From: an uncultured Clostridia bacterium
GTDB taxonomy: Bacteria; Bacillota; Clostridia; Christensenellales; CAG-314
Direction: 5' to 3'
NCBI GenBank assembly: GCA_947628135.1
Contig: CANQYT010000012.1
Location: 1-61,567 of the forward strand
Length of the DNA stretch: 61,567 bases
Both the position numbers and the translations under genes were made by a program. Shown one piece after another: positions 49,486 through 58,678 of this stretch (its first letter is position 1; every line of letters starts with the position of its first letter). The notes under the pieces are model-generated. The model was given only the letters and a program-made list of their open reading frames with translations, was not told the DNA's origin and ran no database searches.

Positions 49486-49814
49486 TTTTTGCCCTCTTTG
49501 TTGAATATTATGTCTACGCCTATCGCCTTTTCCACGTCGCTCTTTATGCCTTGCATACCGAAACCGCTCGGCTTGCCGCCCGTGGGGATAGGCACTACCG
49601 CGGGATAGGTTTGCAATTTCGCCTTGGCGAGCGTTTCGGGTATTTGCTCGGCGAGCGATTCCGCCAGAAATACCACCGCATAACGCTCGGCGATCAGCCG
49701 CTTCAAAAGCGTTTGCGCCTGTTCGGCTGTGGACGCGTCGAATACCTCTACCCCCACCGCCTTGAAAGCAAGCACGCTGTCTTTGTCTCCGATAACTGCT
49801 ATCCTGTCAGGCAT
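49482..49814 (-). CDS. atpF: V-type ATPase subunit F
   Basis: A 110-residue subunit that binds D in the central stalk. The start [21 protein letters not shown] is the Rossmann-like N-terminal half of the family, followed by [18 protein letters not shown]. It overlaps both neighbours (subunits C and A) by a few bases. Confidence 0.93.
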   Translation of the reverse strand: MPDRIAVIGDKDSVLAFKAVGVEVFDASTAEQAQTLLKRLIAERYAVVFLAESLAEQIPETLAKAKLQTYPAVVPIPTGGKPSGFGMQGIKSDVEKAIGVDIIFNKEGKK

Positions 49815-50739
49815 TGGCGTTTATCCTTTCCTTTATCTTTTCTTTGTCAACGCCGCGCTTTACGTCGGCGAGAATACGGCGAACGAGTTCCGTTTCGTCC
49901 ACCTTGGCGTAAAAGTAGCGCAAGGCGGGCTGTAAAGTGAGCGGATCGGCGTATTGGGATACTATGTCGTTGCGAATACGCTTCAAACTTGCCGTTCCGT
50001 CCGACAATCCGCGATACGTTTCGGGAAGTTCGGCGTGGGAAGCGCCGCCCTCCAACAGACGGACAAGCGTTGCCGCGCCTATACTGCCGCCCTCCGCTAT
50101 CCACGCCGTCAATTCCTCCGCGCCCAAAGACGCTTTCTTGAAACGTCTGACGAGAGAAAGGTTTGCGGCGTTTATTTGCAGGTCGGCAAGTTTGGAAAGC
50201 AAACGATATGAAGAAGCGGACGCGTCGCGTTTCAACTCCTTGAAGTACGCCTTGTCCAACAGCCTGTCCACCGTTTGCGGACTGCGACGTCCGTCGGCAA
50301 ACTCCGCGTCCACCGCGTCGCACGCCTCCGCCATAATCGCGGAAAAACCGCCGTATTCGTCGTTGTCTATCGCCTCGCGCATTTCCGACGGGGGCAGCGT
50401 AGCGCCCTCGAAACAGTACTTCGTCATATCCGCGCGCATATACTTGCCTTTCATCAGCGTCTTTGCGTTGTGGTAGTCGTACTTGCACAGCAAAAAACGC
50501 AATGCGTTGGCGTTGCAGCACAGTTCGCGCATATCCGAGAGCAGTTTGTCCAACTCCGCGCGCAAAACGCTTTCGCAGTCGGCGGGGTCGTCAACGGAAG
50601 CATAGCCGTACTCGGACAATTGCTTCGCCGCTTCCGCAAGACTGCCGCACTCCGCAAGGCGCAGAAACTTGTCCGCGCCCAACAGTTTGTTGGACAGTAC
50701 GGCTATCCTGCCGTTGGCAAAAATCTGGTCGCTACTCAT
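49807..50739 (-). CDS. atpC: V-type ATPase subunit C
   Basis: The funnel-shaped subunit linking the central stalk to the K ring (AC39/subunit d family). The 310 residues are all helical; typical pieces are ANGRIAVLSNKLLGADKFLRL at the start and LRFLLCKYDYHNAKTLMKGK near residue 90. The gene order E-C-F-A-B-D matches other Firmicutes V-ATPase operons. Confidence 0.93.
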   Translation of the reverse strand: MSSDQIFANGRIAVLSNKLLGADKFLRLAECGSLAEAAKQLSEYGYASVDDPADCESVLRAELDKLLSDMRELCCNANALRFLLCKYDYHNAKTLMKGKYMRADMTKYCFEGATLPPSEMREAIDNDEYGGFSAIMAEACDAVDAEFADGRRSPQTVDRLLDKAYFKELKRDASASSYRLLSKLADLQINAANLSLVRRFKKASLGAEELTAWIAEGGSIGAATLVRLLEGGASHAELPETYRGLSDGTASLKRIRNDIVSQYADPLTLQPALRYFYAKVDETELVRRILADVKRGVDKEKIKERINANA

Positions 50740-51310
50740 TGCGCACTCCCAACAGACTTGCTACCTGCGGTTCGGTTTGCTCTTTGACGTACTTTATCAA
50801 GCGTTTGAGAGTGAGGTCCTTTTCGTAGCCCTTTCCCTCCAACACTATGCCGCCGTCGGCGTGGATACGCTTCGAGCCGAGTTTGAGCCCCTTTTCGAAG
50901 CCGTTGAGCCACAATTGCGACACGAGTTTTGCGTCGGCGGACGTTACGTATACCGTTTCGCCCTCCTCGGCGTACTTTGTGAGCAACTCGCCGATGAGGT
51001 CCAACCTGTCGTCGGGACTCATCTGCGCAAGACTTTTGTACGCGCGCTCGTAACACTCCGCAACAAGTTGCTGTTTCGATTGCAGACGGTACTTCTTCGC
51101 TTCCAATTCGGCGTTTGCCAAGGCGTTGCGTTGGCGCTCTTCGCGCAGATCGGCTATACGCTTGTCCAGCGCCGCGCTATCGCGCTCCGCAGCCTCTTGC
51201 GCCGCCGTTACCGTTGCCGCGGCGGCGGTTTCGGCATCGGACAATATCTGCGCGCAACGCTCGTCTGCGTCGGACAGAATTTTTTTGATTATGTTTTCCT
51301 TGCCGTTCAT
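50732..51310 (-). CDS. atpE: V-type ATPase subunit E (peripheral stalk)
   Basis: The 192 residues have a long charged N-terminal helix (about 1-90) that pairs with subunit G/H to form the peripheral stalk, and a C-terminal globular domain (VYVTSADAKLVSQLWLNGF, GGIVLEGKG) that caps the head. It overlaps subunit C by 8 bases. Confidence 0.93.
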   Translation of the reverse strand: MNGKENIIKKILSDADERCAQILSDAETAAAATVTAAQEAAERDSAALDKRIADLREERQRNALANAELEAKKYRLQSKQQLVAECYERAYKSLAQMSPDDRLDLIGELLTKYAEEGETVYVTSADAKLVSQLWLNGFEKGLKLGSKRIHADGGIVLEGKGYEKDLTLKRLIKYVKEQTEPQVASLLGVRNE

Positions 51311-51378
51311 CGTTACCTCTTTGCACTGACGACGGTATCCGACTTAGTCCGATTACCGCCGAAAGTATTTGCTTTGCA

Positions 51379-51954
51379 CTAAGCGCACAGCAACATTCTT
51401 GCCGCTTCGGCGGCTTCGGTTGCCGTTTCTGGAAGGGGCATCGTTATCTGCGGAATAGCCGATACGGGTATATTGCCGAACAGTATGATGGTTGCGACCA
51501 GACCCAACAACGCGTAAAGTTCTATCATCGCGGGGAACAAAAACGCACGCGACACGGCGCTGTTTTTGCCTACGGCAATGATAGTTGCCGCGGAAGTGCG
51601 TCCCTGCAAATAAGCGGAGACTGCGCCGCCTATCATCATAGGGATACAAATGAAGAATACGTACCAACCTTGCGCGTTTATTTGCGCCGCAGTTGCCGTT
51701 TCAAGTACTCCCGCGTTTGTCAGATTAGCCACCGTGGGCAGATTGCTCGCGCCGATAAGCGCAATGATAAATCCGTACAGACCCTGCGTTGCGGGCAGCA
51801 GCGTAAGAATAAAGACTTTGCTGAACTTGGACGGATCTTCCGCCAAAACTCCCGCGGAAGCCTTGCCTGTGGCTTTTAAGCCCAAGCCCGAACCGATACC
51901 GCAAAGAAGTACGGTAAGTACCAAACCGATGATACCGATAGTTAAACCTGTCAT
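51379..51954 (-). CDS. atpK: V-type ATPase subunit K, Na+-type proteolipid
   Basis: The membrane rotor ring subunit: 191 residues, four transmembrane helices from a fused duplicate hairpin, with a hydrophobic tail. The ion-site residues known from the sodium-pumping E. hirae NtpK are present: LLPATQGLYGF (Leu, Thr, Gln), AYLQGR (Gln) and PAMIELYALLG (the essential Glu). In the first hairpin the carboxylate position is Gln, giving one carboxylate per subunit as in NtpK. This predicts Na+ rather than H+ coupling. Confidence 0.93.
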   Translation of the reverse strand: MTGLTIGIIGLVLTVLLCGIGSGLGLKATGKASAGVLAEDPSKFSKVFILTLLPATQGLYGFIIALIGASNLPTVANLTNAGVLETATAAQINAQGWYVFFICIPMMIGGAVSAYLQGRTSAATIIAVGKNSAVSRAFLFPAMIELYALLGLVATIILFGNIPVSAIPQITMPLPETATEAAEAARMLLCA

Positions 51955-52106
51955 TTTGTATTTTCCTCCGTTTAGGTTTGATTTGCTATTGTTTTATTCC
52001 AATCGGGGATTACCCCGTTGTTGTCTTTGTTTGCGCGCACGCGCCGCCGAAAGGCTCTCGCGGAAGCCGACTTACAAACGCGGCGTTTCAATGCGCCGAT
52101 GAAATT

Positions 52107-54140
52107 TCAGTCTTTGAGCAGAGTGTACTTCGTGTCGCTGCCGAAAGGAACGAACAGCTGTCCGTCGCCCTCGTAGAACTTTCCGAAAAATTCCACGTAC
52201 TGCAAACGTCCGTTGTGTATGTAAATACTCATCAGCCCCATTACGAGGTTGAATACGTGCGCAAACACCAGCACCACCGCCGCTCCGACGTAACCCGCGC
52301 CGCCGTTTGCCATTACCATATCGCCCAATTGATTTACGACGGAACTGACCAACGCCGAACTGAGCAACAGTCCGAATATACGAATGTAACTCATTACGTC
52401 GGAAAAATAGTTGATTATGCCGTAGGCGCTTCCGAAACTCTTAGCCAACTTGCCCAACAATCCTTTTGCGTCCACTCCCGCGAATACAACGGAGACCGCC
52501 AAAGCGCCCAAACATACGTAAAGCGCGACGGACGGGACGGGGTCGGGCAATTTGAGAACTTTGTACGGCTCGTAATCCATCATATCTATCGCCGTGTTGA
52601 ATATCGCCAAAAGCAGAGACGTAAGCACGACGATCCAAGGGAAATCCGCCAACCAAGCGGACAGTTTGTGCTTGTTTTTGATTTTTACCGCCATTTTGCA
52701 CCCTACGCCCGCGGCAAGGTGAACCACTCCGAACAAGAGGCTGATAAGCATCATCACCATAGGGTAATCGGCGGGGTTGGGCAATATGCCGTTGTGTAAC
52801 GGGTGGGAGGGATCGGTGAATATCTTGTCCCAAACCGTGTAGCCGAACACACTGCCGAACAGTACGCCGACTATCATTGCGGAAATTCCGCAGATACCGA
52901 ACAGTTGCAGTAAATTTTTTATGCCGCTCGGCTGTTTTATTATCCACGTGGCGGCAAGCCCCGCTATCACAAGCAACAGACCGTACCCTACGTCCGCCAT
53001 CATCAGCCCGAAGATGACGAAGTAGAACACCGACATCACGGGGTTGGGGTCTATTTCGTGATATTGCGGCGGCGTGTACATATTGGTGACCGTTTCGAAA
53101 CACTTTACCGCTTTGTTGTTGCGCGTGAGCGTGGGAGCAAATTCCCCCTCTCCTATCTCGTCGAAAGTAAGCACGGCGCTGTCCGTGACGGAAGCGACAG
53201 CCGCTTCGACGTCCGTCTCCTTTTCCGCGGGGTAAAACCCTTCCAGCACAAACGCCGAATCCGTTTGTTTGACGTCGCCGTCGGCGGCAAGTTTCTTCTC
53301 CCGCAGCAGCAGATAGTCTACGTACACTTTCCACTGAGGTATACGCTCGGCAAACTGCGTTATCCGCTTGATACGTTGGGCAATTTGCGCGTCGAGTTCC
53401 TGCCGCTGTCTTTGCAGCGCTTCTGCCGTTACGCGGGGCAGAACGTCTCCCGTAAGGGGACACTTGGTCAAACCGAACGCGGCGGCTTTCTCGAAGAAAC
53501 GCGCTTCGCTTCTGTGGGCGACTACCGCGACTACGGACAGTTCCGCGTCGCCACAAAGCAACTCCACCGACACCGTTTCGTAACTGTCGGCGAGTTGTTG
53601 CAGATTTTTGACATTTTCGACGGGCAGCTGCGACAACTGTACTATGGAAAAATCCGTGTTGCAAAACCAACTCGGAGAGTGAGTAAGTTCCAGATAGGGG
53701 CGCAGTCTGACGAGTTCGGCGTTGTTTTGCGCAAGTTCGCCGCGCAAACGCGCCGTTTCCTCTTTGAGAGCGTTTACCGCGGAAATGTCCTTTTCCGTAT
53801 CCGCCGCGCGCGCGCCGAAGCCCAAATAGCAATCGAAATCTATTTCCGTTTTCGGGCGGGCGATACCGTTTTTTGCGAGAACGACCTTGCCGCCCTGCCT
53901 CTTGCGGTCGGAATTGTACCGTTCCACCGTCTGCGTTACGAACGATATCGTTTCTTCCACACGCGAAACGTTCGCAAGCACCTCTTCGCGCGCCTGCGAT
54001 TCGTCCGCGTTTACACCACCGTCCACGTCGGCACTGCGTTTGAGTTGTACCGACTTAGTGCGTATCAACGCGTCGTAAATTTTGTCCCTGTCGGAATTGA
54101 GCGCCAACAGGGTAAGCCTTTTCATCTTTACGATTGCCAT
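52107..54140 (-). CDS. atpI: V-type ATPase subunit I (membrane stator, a-subunit)
   Basis: The 677 residues have a soluble N-terminal half with coiled-coil segments (AREEVLANVSRVEETISF) that anchors the peripheral stalks, and a C-terminal half with about eight membrane helices that holds the ion half-channels (FFVIFGLMMADVGYGLLL and, near the end, FSDVMSYIRIFGLLLSSAL with the key arginine). It follows the small subunit G/H gene by one base; 152 bases separate it from atpK. Confidence 0.95.
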   Translation of the reverse strand: MAIVKMKRLTLLALNSDRDKIYDALIRTKSVQLKRSADVDGGVNADESQAREEVLANVSRVEETISFVTQTVERYNSDRKRQGGKVVLAKNGIARPKTEIDFDCYLGFGARAADTEKDISAVNALKEETARLRGELAQNNAELVRLRPYLELTHSPSWFCNTDFSIVQLSQLPVENVKNLQQLADSYETVSVELLCGDAELSVVAVVAHRSEARFFEKAAAFGLTKCPLTGDVLPRVTAEALQRQRQELDAQIAQRIKRITQFAERIPQWKVYVDYLLLREKKLAADGDVKQTDSAFVLEGFYPAEKETDVEAAVASVTDSAVLTFDEIGEGEFAPTLTRNNKAVKCFETVTNMYTPPQYHEIDPNPVMSVFYFVIFGLMMADVGYGLLLVIAGLAATWIIKQPSGIKNLLQLFGICGISAMIVGVLFGSVFGYTVWDKIFTDPSHPLHNGILPNPADYPMVMMLISLLFGVVHLAAGVGCKMAVKIKNKHKLSAWLADFPWIVVLTSLLLAIFNTAIDMMDYEPYKVLKLPDPVPSVALYVCLGALAVSVVFAGVDAKGLLGKLAKSFGSAYGIINYFSDVMSYIRIFGLLLSSALVSSVVNQLGDMVMANGGAGYVGAAVVLVFAHVFNLVMGLMSIYIHNGRLQYVEFFGKFYEGDGQLFVPFGSDTKYTLLKD

Positions 54141-54141
54141 A

Positions 54142-54447
54142 TCAAAGCGATCCCAAAATGAGTTTTACCGCGCCGTCCGTGTTTTGCTCCAACGCGGCTG
54201 TTTCCTTGTCCGTTTGTTCGTTGAGTTTGCGAAGGCGTTCGGCGGCAAGTTGAGCCGCGTCCGCTTCCGCTTGCGCCATTTCCGCTTGGAAACGCGCTTT
54301 GCCTTTGTCGCTTGCGCTGCGGCGAATTTCCTCCGCGCGCTGTTCCGCTTCCGCGACGATCTGCGCCGCCTTTTGCTCCGCTTCGGTGACGCGGCGCTTG
54401 GCTTCGTCCTCGGCGTCTATTATCGAACGTACAACTTCGTCTATCAT
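54142..54447 (-). CDS. V-type ATPase subunit G/H (peripheral stalk)
   Basis: A 101-residue, almost entirely helical, Ala/Glu/Arg-rich protein (VRSIIDAEDEAKRRVTEAEQ). Its place as the first V-ATPase gene, directly before subunit I, matches NtpF/AhaH, the partner of subunit E in the stalk. The identification rests on composition, length and position. Confidence 0.85.
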   Translation of the reverse strand: MIDEVVRSIIDAEDEAKRRVTEAEQKAAQIVAEAEQRAEEIRRSASDKGKARFQAEMAQAEADAAQLAAERLRKLNEQTDKETAALEQNTDGAVKLILGSL

Positions 54448-54459
54448 TTCCGACCTCGT

Positions 54460-54888
54460 TTACTCTTCTATCTTGTTTACGCGGACAGAATGTCTGCCCC
54501 CCTCGAACGGCGTGTTGAGAAAACTGTCTACGATTTGCTTTGCAACGTCGATATCCACGTATTTTTGCCCCATTGCCAACATATTGGCGTTGTTGTGGGC
54601 GCGGGTCATACGCGCCATATCGGGGTTGAGACAAAGCGCACAACGTACGCCGCGTACCTTGTTTGCCACCATCGACACGCCGATACCCGTTGTGCATATC
54701 ACGATACCGAGATCGCACTCGCCGTTTGCTACCGCCTGCGCCGCAGGACGGGCGAAATCGGGATAGTCGCAACTGTCCGTGTTGAAAGTGCCGAAATCGC
54801 GCACTTCGCAGCCCGCTTGTTGTAGGTAGCTGGCAATTTGTGTTTTCAATTGAAATCCGCCGTGGTCGCACGCCAAAGAAATCTTCAT
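54460..54888 (-). CDS. rpiB: Ribose-5-phosphate isomerase B
   Basis: RpiB interconverts ribose-5-phosphate and ribulose-5-phosphate in the pentose phosphate pathway. The 142 residues begin MKISLACDHGGFQLK with the conserved DHxG, and include CGTGIGVS-like ICTTGIGVSMVANKVRGVRCAL; the catalytic Cys of the usual GTGxG region is present as C in VICTTGIG. It lies 8 bases after ywlC and 12 before the V-ATPase genes. Confidence 0.95.
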   Translation of the reverse strand: MKISLACDHGGFQLKTQIASYLQQAGCEVRDFGTFNTDSCDYPDFARPAAQAVANGECDLGIVICTTGIGVSMVANKVRGVRCALCLNPDMARMTRAHNNANMLAMGQKYVDIDVAKQIVDSFLNTPFEGGRHSVRVNKIEE

Positions 54889-54896
54889 ATCTCACC

Positions 54897-55904
54897 TCAA
54901 ATTACGTTGTGTCCGCAAGCGCGCATAAGTCTGTCCAGCACGCCTTGACTTGCGGGAGTGTCGTATCCGCCCCGACGGGGACAGAAACTCGCGATGATGA
55001 AGTCGTAACGCGTTTCCAGACTGCGCATAGTTTCGTACAGATTTGCCGCCGCGTCCTCCGCCGTCAAGCCCATAAACGCCGTGTGACGGCTGCCGAAACG
55101 CTTGGCGTCGCGCACCCAAAGCACGGGATTGCACCCCTCGGCGACTTTGCGGTCGTAGTATGCCGCAAGTTTGTCAACGTCGCCCTCCAACTCCAACACC
55201 ATAGGCACTTTGGGAGAGTAGTGCTTGTAGCGCACCCCCGGACTGTTCACCTTGGAAGTCGGGTCGGACAGCACCGTCACTTCCACCCCCAACAATGAGG
55301 ACAGAAATTCGGCGGAAACAGCCCCCGGGCGCAACACGACGGGTCGTTCGCGGGAAAGGTCCAACACGGTGGATTCGATACCCACTTTGCAAGGTGCGCC
55401 GCACAAAACGGCGGCTATCCTGCCGTCCATATCCTCCCTGACGCGCTGCCAAGTGGTAGGACTCGGTCTGCCGCTGAGATTTGCGCTCGGCGCGCTTACG
55501 GGCGTTGCCGCGGCGCGCAGAAAACTCCTTGCCTCTTCGGAAACGGGCATACGCACCGCTACGCTGGGAAGCCCAGCCGTGACGACGTCGCTTATCAACG
55601 CGCGCTTGGGCAGAACTATCGTTATCGGTCCGGGCATAACGCGCTCTATCACCTTTTCGGCGTAGGAACTCACTTCGGAAGCAACGTCGTATATCTGCGA
55701 CTTGTCGCAAACGTGCACTATCAAAGGATTGTCCGCGGGACGTCCCTTGACGGCGTAACTTTTGCGCACGGCGCACTCGTCCAAAGCATTTGCGCCCAAA
55801 CCGTACACCGTTTCGGTGGGAAAAGCCACCAACTCGCCCGAACGGATCATCTCTCCCGCAAGCGCGAGGTCGCGCTCGTTGAAATGCAAATACCGTGTGT
55901 TCAT
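54897..55904 (-). CDS. ywlC: L-threonylcarbamoyladenylate synthase (Sua5/YwlC)
   Basis: This enzyme makes threonylcarbamoyl-AMP for the t6A37 modification of tRNAs. The 335 residues hold the YrdC domain (about 1-200), with FPTETVYGLGANA near residue 27, KGRPADNPLIVH and SAPSANLSGRPSPT, plus the C-terminal Sua5 domain, giving the long Sua5 form. ATG 55904 was chosen because homology starts there. ywlC-rpiB is a conserved Firmicutes pair. Confidence 0.95.
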   Translation of the reverse strand: MNTRYLHFNERDLALAGEMIRSGELVAFPTETVYGLGANALDECAVRKSYAVKGRPADNPLIVHVCDKSQIYDVASEVSSYAEKVIERVMPGPITIVLPKRALISDVVTAGLPSVAVRMPVSEEARSFLRAAATPVSAPSANLSGRPSPTTWQRVREDMDGRIAAVLCGAPCKVGIESTVLDLSRERPVVLRPGAVSAEFLSSLLGVEVTVLSDPTSKVNSPGVRYKHYSPKVPMVLELEGDVDKLAAYYDRKVAEGCNPVLWVRDAKRFGSRHTAFMGLTAEDAAANLYETMRSLETRYDFIIASFCPRRGGYDTPASQGVLDRLMRACGHNVI

Positions 55905-55914
55905 CGTACCCCGT

Positions 55915-55943
55915 ATTTTACCATATAAACTTAAATTTGTAAA
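55915..55943 (-). promoter_or_regulatory. Promoter of the ywlC-rpiB-V-ATPase operon
   Basis: On the minus strand TTTACA, 17 bases, TAAAAT with TGG before it. The -10 box ends only 10 bases before the start codon, so the transcript would have a leader of about 4 bases. Confidence 0.6.
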
Positions 55944-56041
55944 CAAATAAACGCACTGCGAAACATATTTATAACATCGCGCCGAAACAAAACAAAGGAC
56001 GAATATTCATTCGCCCGAAATGCTTTGTGCTGCGTTGCTTT

Positions 56042-56290
56042 TTACTGCGCGTCGGCGAGATACTGCTCCAAAGCCAACGCGAGTTGGTCGGGACAGGAAG
56101 TGCCTTTTGCGCCGCAGCGGATACCTTTGAGGCGTCTTATTGCCTCGTGAATTTCCATTCCCTCCACAAGCGCGGCGACTCCCTGCGTGTTGCCGTTGCA
56201 GCCGCCTACGTAATGCACGTTGACTACGCGCCCGTCGCATACGTCGAAATTTATTTCCCGTGAACACACTCCGTTTGTTTTGTAATTCAT
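56042..56290 (-). CDS. TSCPD domain protein (TIGR03905 type)
   Basis: An 82-residue protein ending around TSCPDQLALAL, the signature also found at the C-terminus of B12-dependent ribonucleotide reductases. The start KTNGVCSREINFDVCDGRV and GGCNGNTQGVAALVEGM match the free-standing family of unknown function. Its four cysteines could bind metal. AGGAG precedes ATG 56290. It stands between ywlC and the nadD fusion gene. Confidence 0.9.
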   Translation of the reverse strand: MNYKTNGVCSREINFDVCDGRVVNVHYVGGCNGNTQGVAALVEGMEIHEAIRRLKGIRCGAKGTSCPDQLALALEQYLADAQ

Positions 56291-56342
56291 AGTTACGCTC
56301 CTTTATTTACTGTTTTTCGCACCCATTACCCTTTTCGGCGGT

Positions 56343-57830
56343 TCAGTCGGGGTTGTAGAGGGTGACGTTTGAGCCGTTGTTCCACAGGTTGTCCAGCCCG
56401 TACACTTCGCGCGTGTCCTTGTGGAAAACGTGCACTATCACGTCGCCGTAGTCCACCGCTATCCAACGTCCCTCCGAGTAGCCTTCCTTGCGCAGGGCAA
56501 ATTTGCCCGCTTTTTCCATTTGTTCTTCCAGATTGTCGAAGATAGCCTTTACCTGCGGTATACTGCGCCCCGAACATATTACGAAGTAGTCGGCGATGTC
56601 GCTCATAGAGCGTATCTCCACTATCTTTATGTCCGCAGCCTGTTTGTCGGCAAGTATCTTGCATATCTGCTGTACGATTTGTTCCGAATCCTTTTTGTTT
56701 GTCATATTCAACTCCGTTTGTTTTTGCATATAGTCTGCGCAATAATATCGCAAAGTTTGTTCGCTAAGCGGACACACGCTGTCGCAGTGACGTTGGAGAC
56801 AAACTTCGTACGCCTCTTTGAGACAGGCTACGAACTGTTCGTCCAGAGAGCCGCGTTTGAGATGAGAAAGCGGATAGGGACGGCTGTCCTCCGTCTTGTC
56901 GGCGACGTACACTATCTTTTCCAATCGGGACATAGCGGGTCTGCCTGTGGTGTGGTAGGCTATGGCGTTGAGTACGTCGGTATCCGTCACGCCGAAATCG
57001 CGCTTTGCCACTTCCGCGCCCAAAAAGGAATGCACCACCGACTCGGGCATATCGTCGGGGCGTTGGAAACCGTAACGGGCGTAATCTGACTCGGTCAGAT
57101 ACTTTGCGCAGTCGTGAAGCAGACAGGCGACGTAGGTCTTGTCCCATTCGTCGTCGTTGCACAACTCCAAACCGCGCTTTACGACGTAAAACGTGTGAAG
57201 ATAACGTTCCTCGCGCAGCATTGCGCGCAACTTTTCCGCCATAGAGCGGTACTCGGCGTACAAACCGCGTCGGCGCACATACTCGTCCACCGCCGTCGGC
57301 ACAAACTGCGACGCGTCAAGATCAAATCGGTAGCGCAGACGTATCTCGGTGGAACTGAGCGAAGTGGGATCGACGTTGATGAAAGTTATCTTTGCGCCGA
57401 ACAACTTGACGGCGCGGCGCACCGTGGCGACGGAAGTCTGCTTGCCTCGGTCGGCTACCGCAAGAACGGCAAGCCCCGCAATTTCCCGCGGCTGATACCA
57501 CGTAGCGAAATTGAGCAGGCTGTCGCCGCCGATGACAAGGTACAGTTCCGCATCGGGATACAACTCCCGATAGTGGCGCAAAGTTTCCACGGTGTAACTC
57601 TTGCCAGACTTGCGTATTTCGTAGTCGTCCACCTCGGCGAAATCGCCGAAAGCCGCCCTGCACATAGCAAGCCGTTCTTCCTTGTCCAAAAAGCAACTTT
57701 TGTGCGGAGGGTCGCCGCAGGGAAGCACGTACAGTTTGTCCAGACCCAATTGTCTGACGGCTTCCCGCGCCATAAGCAGGTGAGAATTGTGCGGCGGGTC
57801 GAACGTTCCGCCGAAAATACCTATTTTCAT
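56343..57830 (-). CDS. Three-domain fusion NadD-YqeK-RsfS
   Basis: One uninterrupted 495-residue frame joins three proteins usually encoded by adjacent genes. Residues 1-192: nicotinate-nucleotide adenylyltransferase (GGTFDPPHNSHL, LSSTEIR), for NAD synthesis. About 195-370: YqeK-type HD hydrolase (RYLHTFYVV, LLHDCAKYL), which cleaves diadenosine tetraphosphate in relatives. Residues 376-495: ribosomal silencing factor RsfS (DIADYFVICSGRS, DYGDVIVHVFHKDTREVYGL). There is no stop before RsfS, but ATG 56705 (Met376) has GGAG 6 bases upstream, so RsfS may also be made alone. Confidence 0.9.
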   Translation of the reverse strand: MKIGIFGGTFDPPHNSHLLMAREAVRQLGLDKLYVLPCGDPPHKSCFLDKEERLAMCRAAFGDFAEVDDYEIRKSGKSYTVETLRHYRELYPDAELYLVIGGDSLLNFATWYQPREIAGLAVLAVADRGKQTSVATVRRAVKLFGAKITFINVDPTSLSSTEIRLRYRFDLDASQFVPTAVDEYVRRRGLYAEYRSMAEKLRAMLREERYLHTFYVVKRGLELCNDDEWDKTYVACLLHDCAKYLTESDYARYGFQRPDDMPESVVHSFLGAEVAKRDFGVTDTDVLNAIAYHTTGRPAMSRLEKIVYVADKTEDSRPYPLSHLKRGSLDEQFVACLKEAYEVCLQRHCDSVCPLSEQTLRYYCADYMQKQTELNMTNKKDSEQIVQQICKILADKQAADIKIVEIRSMSDIADYFVICSGRSIPQVKAIFDNLEEQMEKAGKFALRKEGYSEGRWIAVDYGDVIVHVFHKDTREVYGLDNLWNNGSNVTLYNPD

Positions 57831-57892
57831 ACCGTTATTTTACAATATTTTCGCAAACAATTCAACAAAAACGCACAAAAAAAGTAAACAAT

Positions 57893-58678
57893 ATGGCTAT
57901 GGCGAAGATATTGAATACCGTGTTTTGCGCGTTGGGCGTGTTTTTGGTGTGTTTTCTGTGGATAGTGTACAGTCTGAAAGAGGTTGCCGCCGCGGCGGGA
58001 CTCGCAGCAGTCGTTTCGGCGGCGGCGGGATACGTCGTTTACTGCGTGCAACGCGAAGCGGACTCGCGCAAACAGCGCAAAAAGGCGGAACGAAAAAAAA
58101 CGGAAGCGTTGGCAAATCATCTGCGATTCGGCGCAAACAACGGCGAATTGTTTCAAAAACTGCTCGCCTACTACAACTTTCGGACGGTGAGCACAGAGGG
58201 AGAGGACATTGTCGCAACCAAAAACGGGCAAAATTACTACTTTGCGCTGCGCTACGCCGCCGACTCGGTGAGCCGTGAAGAAAGCGTCAAGGCGGTAGTC
58301 GCGGCAAAACGCGCCCACTGCGCGAAGTTGTACATCTTTGCGCACAAGGCAGATTTGTCCGCGTGCGCCGACGGGGGTGTGCCGACGGTGTTCGCGGACG
58401 TGGCAAACGTGCGCGCGCTTTTGGAACAAAGCGACCTTATGCCTCGGCTCGATTGCCAAAAAACCGCCCCCAAGTCGCATTTTACGGCAAAATACGCTTT
58501 CAGCCGCAGGCGATTCGGACTGTATATAACAACGACGCTGTTTCTGCTGGCGGTGACGGCGGTATCCTACGTGAAGTGGTACACGCTCGCGTGGGCGACG
58601 GTAAGTTTGTGCTGTGCGGTGTACTGTCTCGTAAACCGCCGCTACAACGCTTTGCCCACGGCGGTCACGTTGGACTGA
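57893..58678 (+). CDS. Uncharacterised membrane protein with restriction-endonuclease-like core
   Basis: The 261 residues have two N-terminal membrane helices, a soluble middle (about 60-195) and two C-terminal helices. The middle resembles Mrr-type PD-(D/E)xK folds found in membrane proteins (GEDIVATKNGQNYYFALRY and a Rossmann-like KAVVAAKRAHCAKLYIF), but the expected catalytic QxK reads ALRY, so nuclease activity is doubtful. The start could be Met1 or Met3; there is no clear ribosome site. It is convergent with, and overlaps by 37 bases, the spoIVFB-like gene. Confidence 0.55.
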   Translation: MAMAKILNTVFCALGVFLVCFLWIVYSLKEVAAAAGLAAVVSAAAGYVVYCVQREADSRKQRKKAERKKTEALANHLRFGANNGELFQKLLAYYNFRTVSTEGEDIVATKNGQNYYFALRYAADSVSREESVKAVVAAKRAHCAKLYIFAHKADLSACADGGVPTVFADVANVRALLEQSDLMPRLDCQKTAPKSHFTAKYAFSRRRFGLYITTTLFLLAVTAVSYVKWYTLAWATVSLCCAVYCLVNRRYNALPTAVTLD

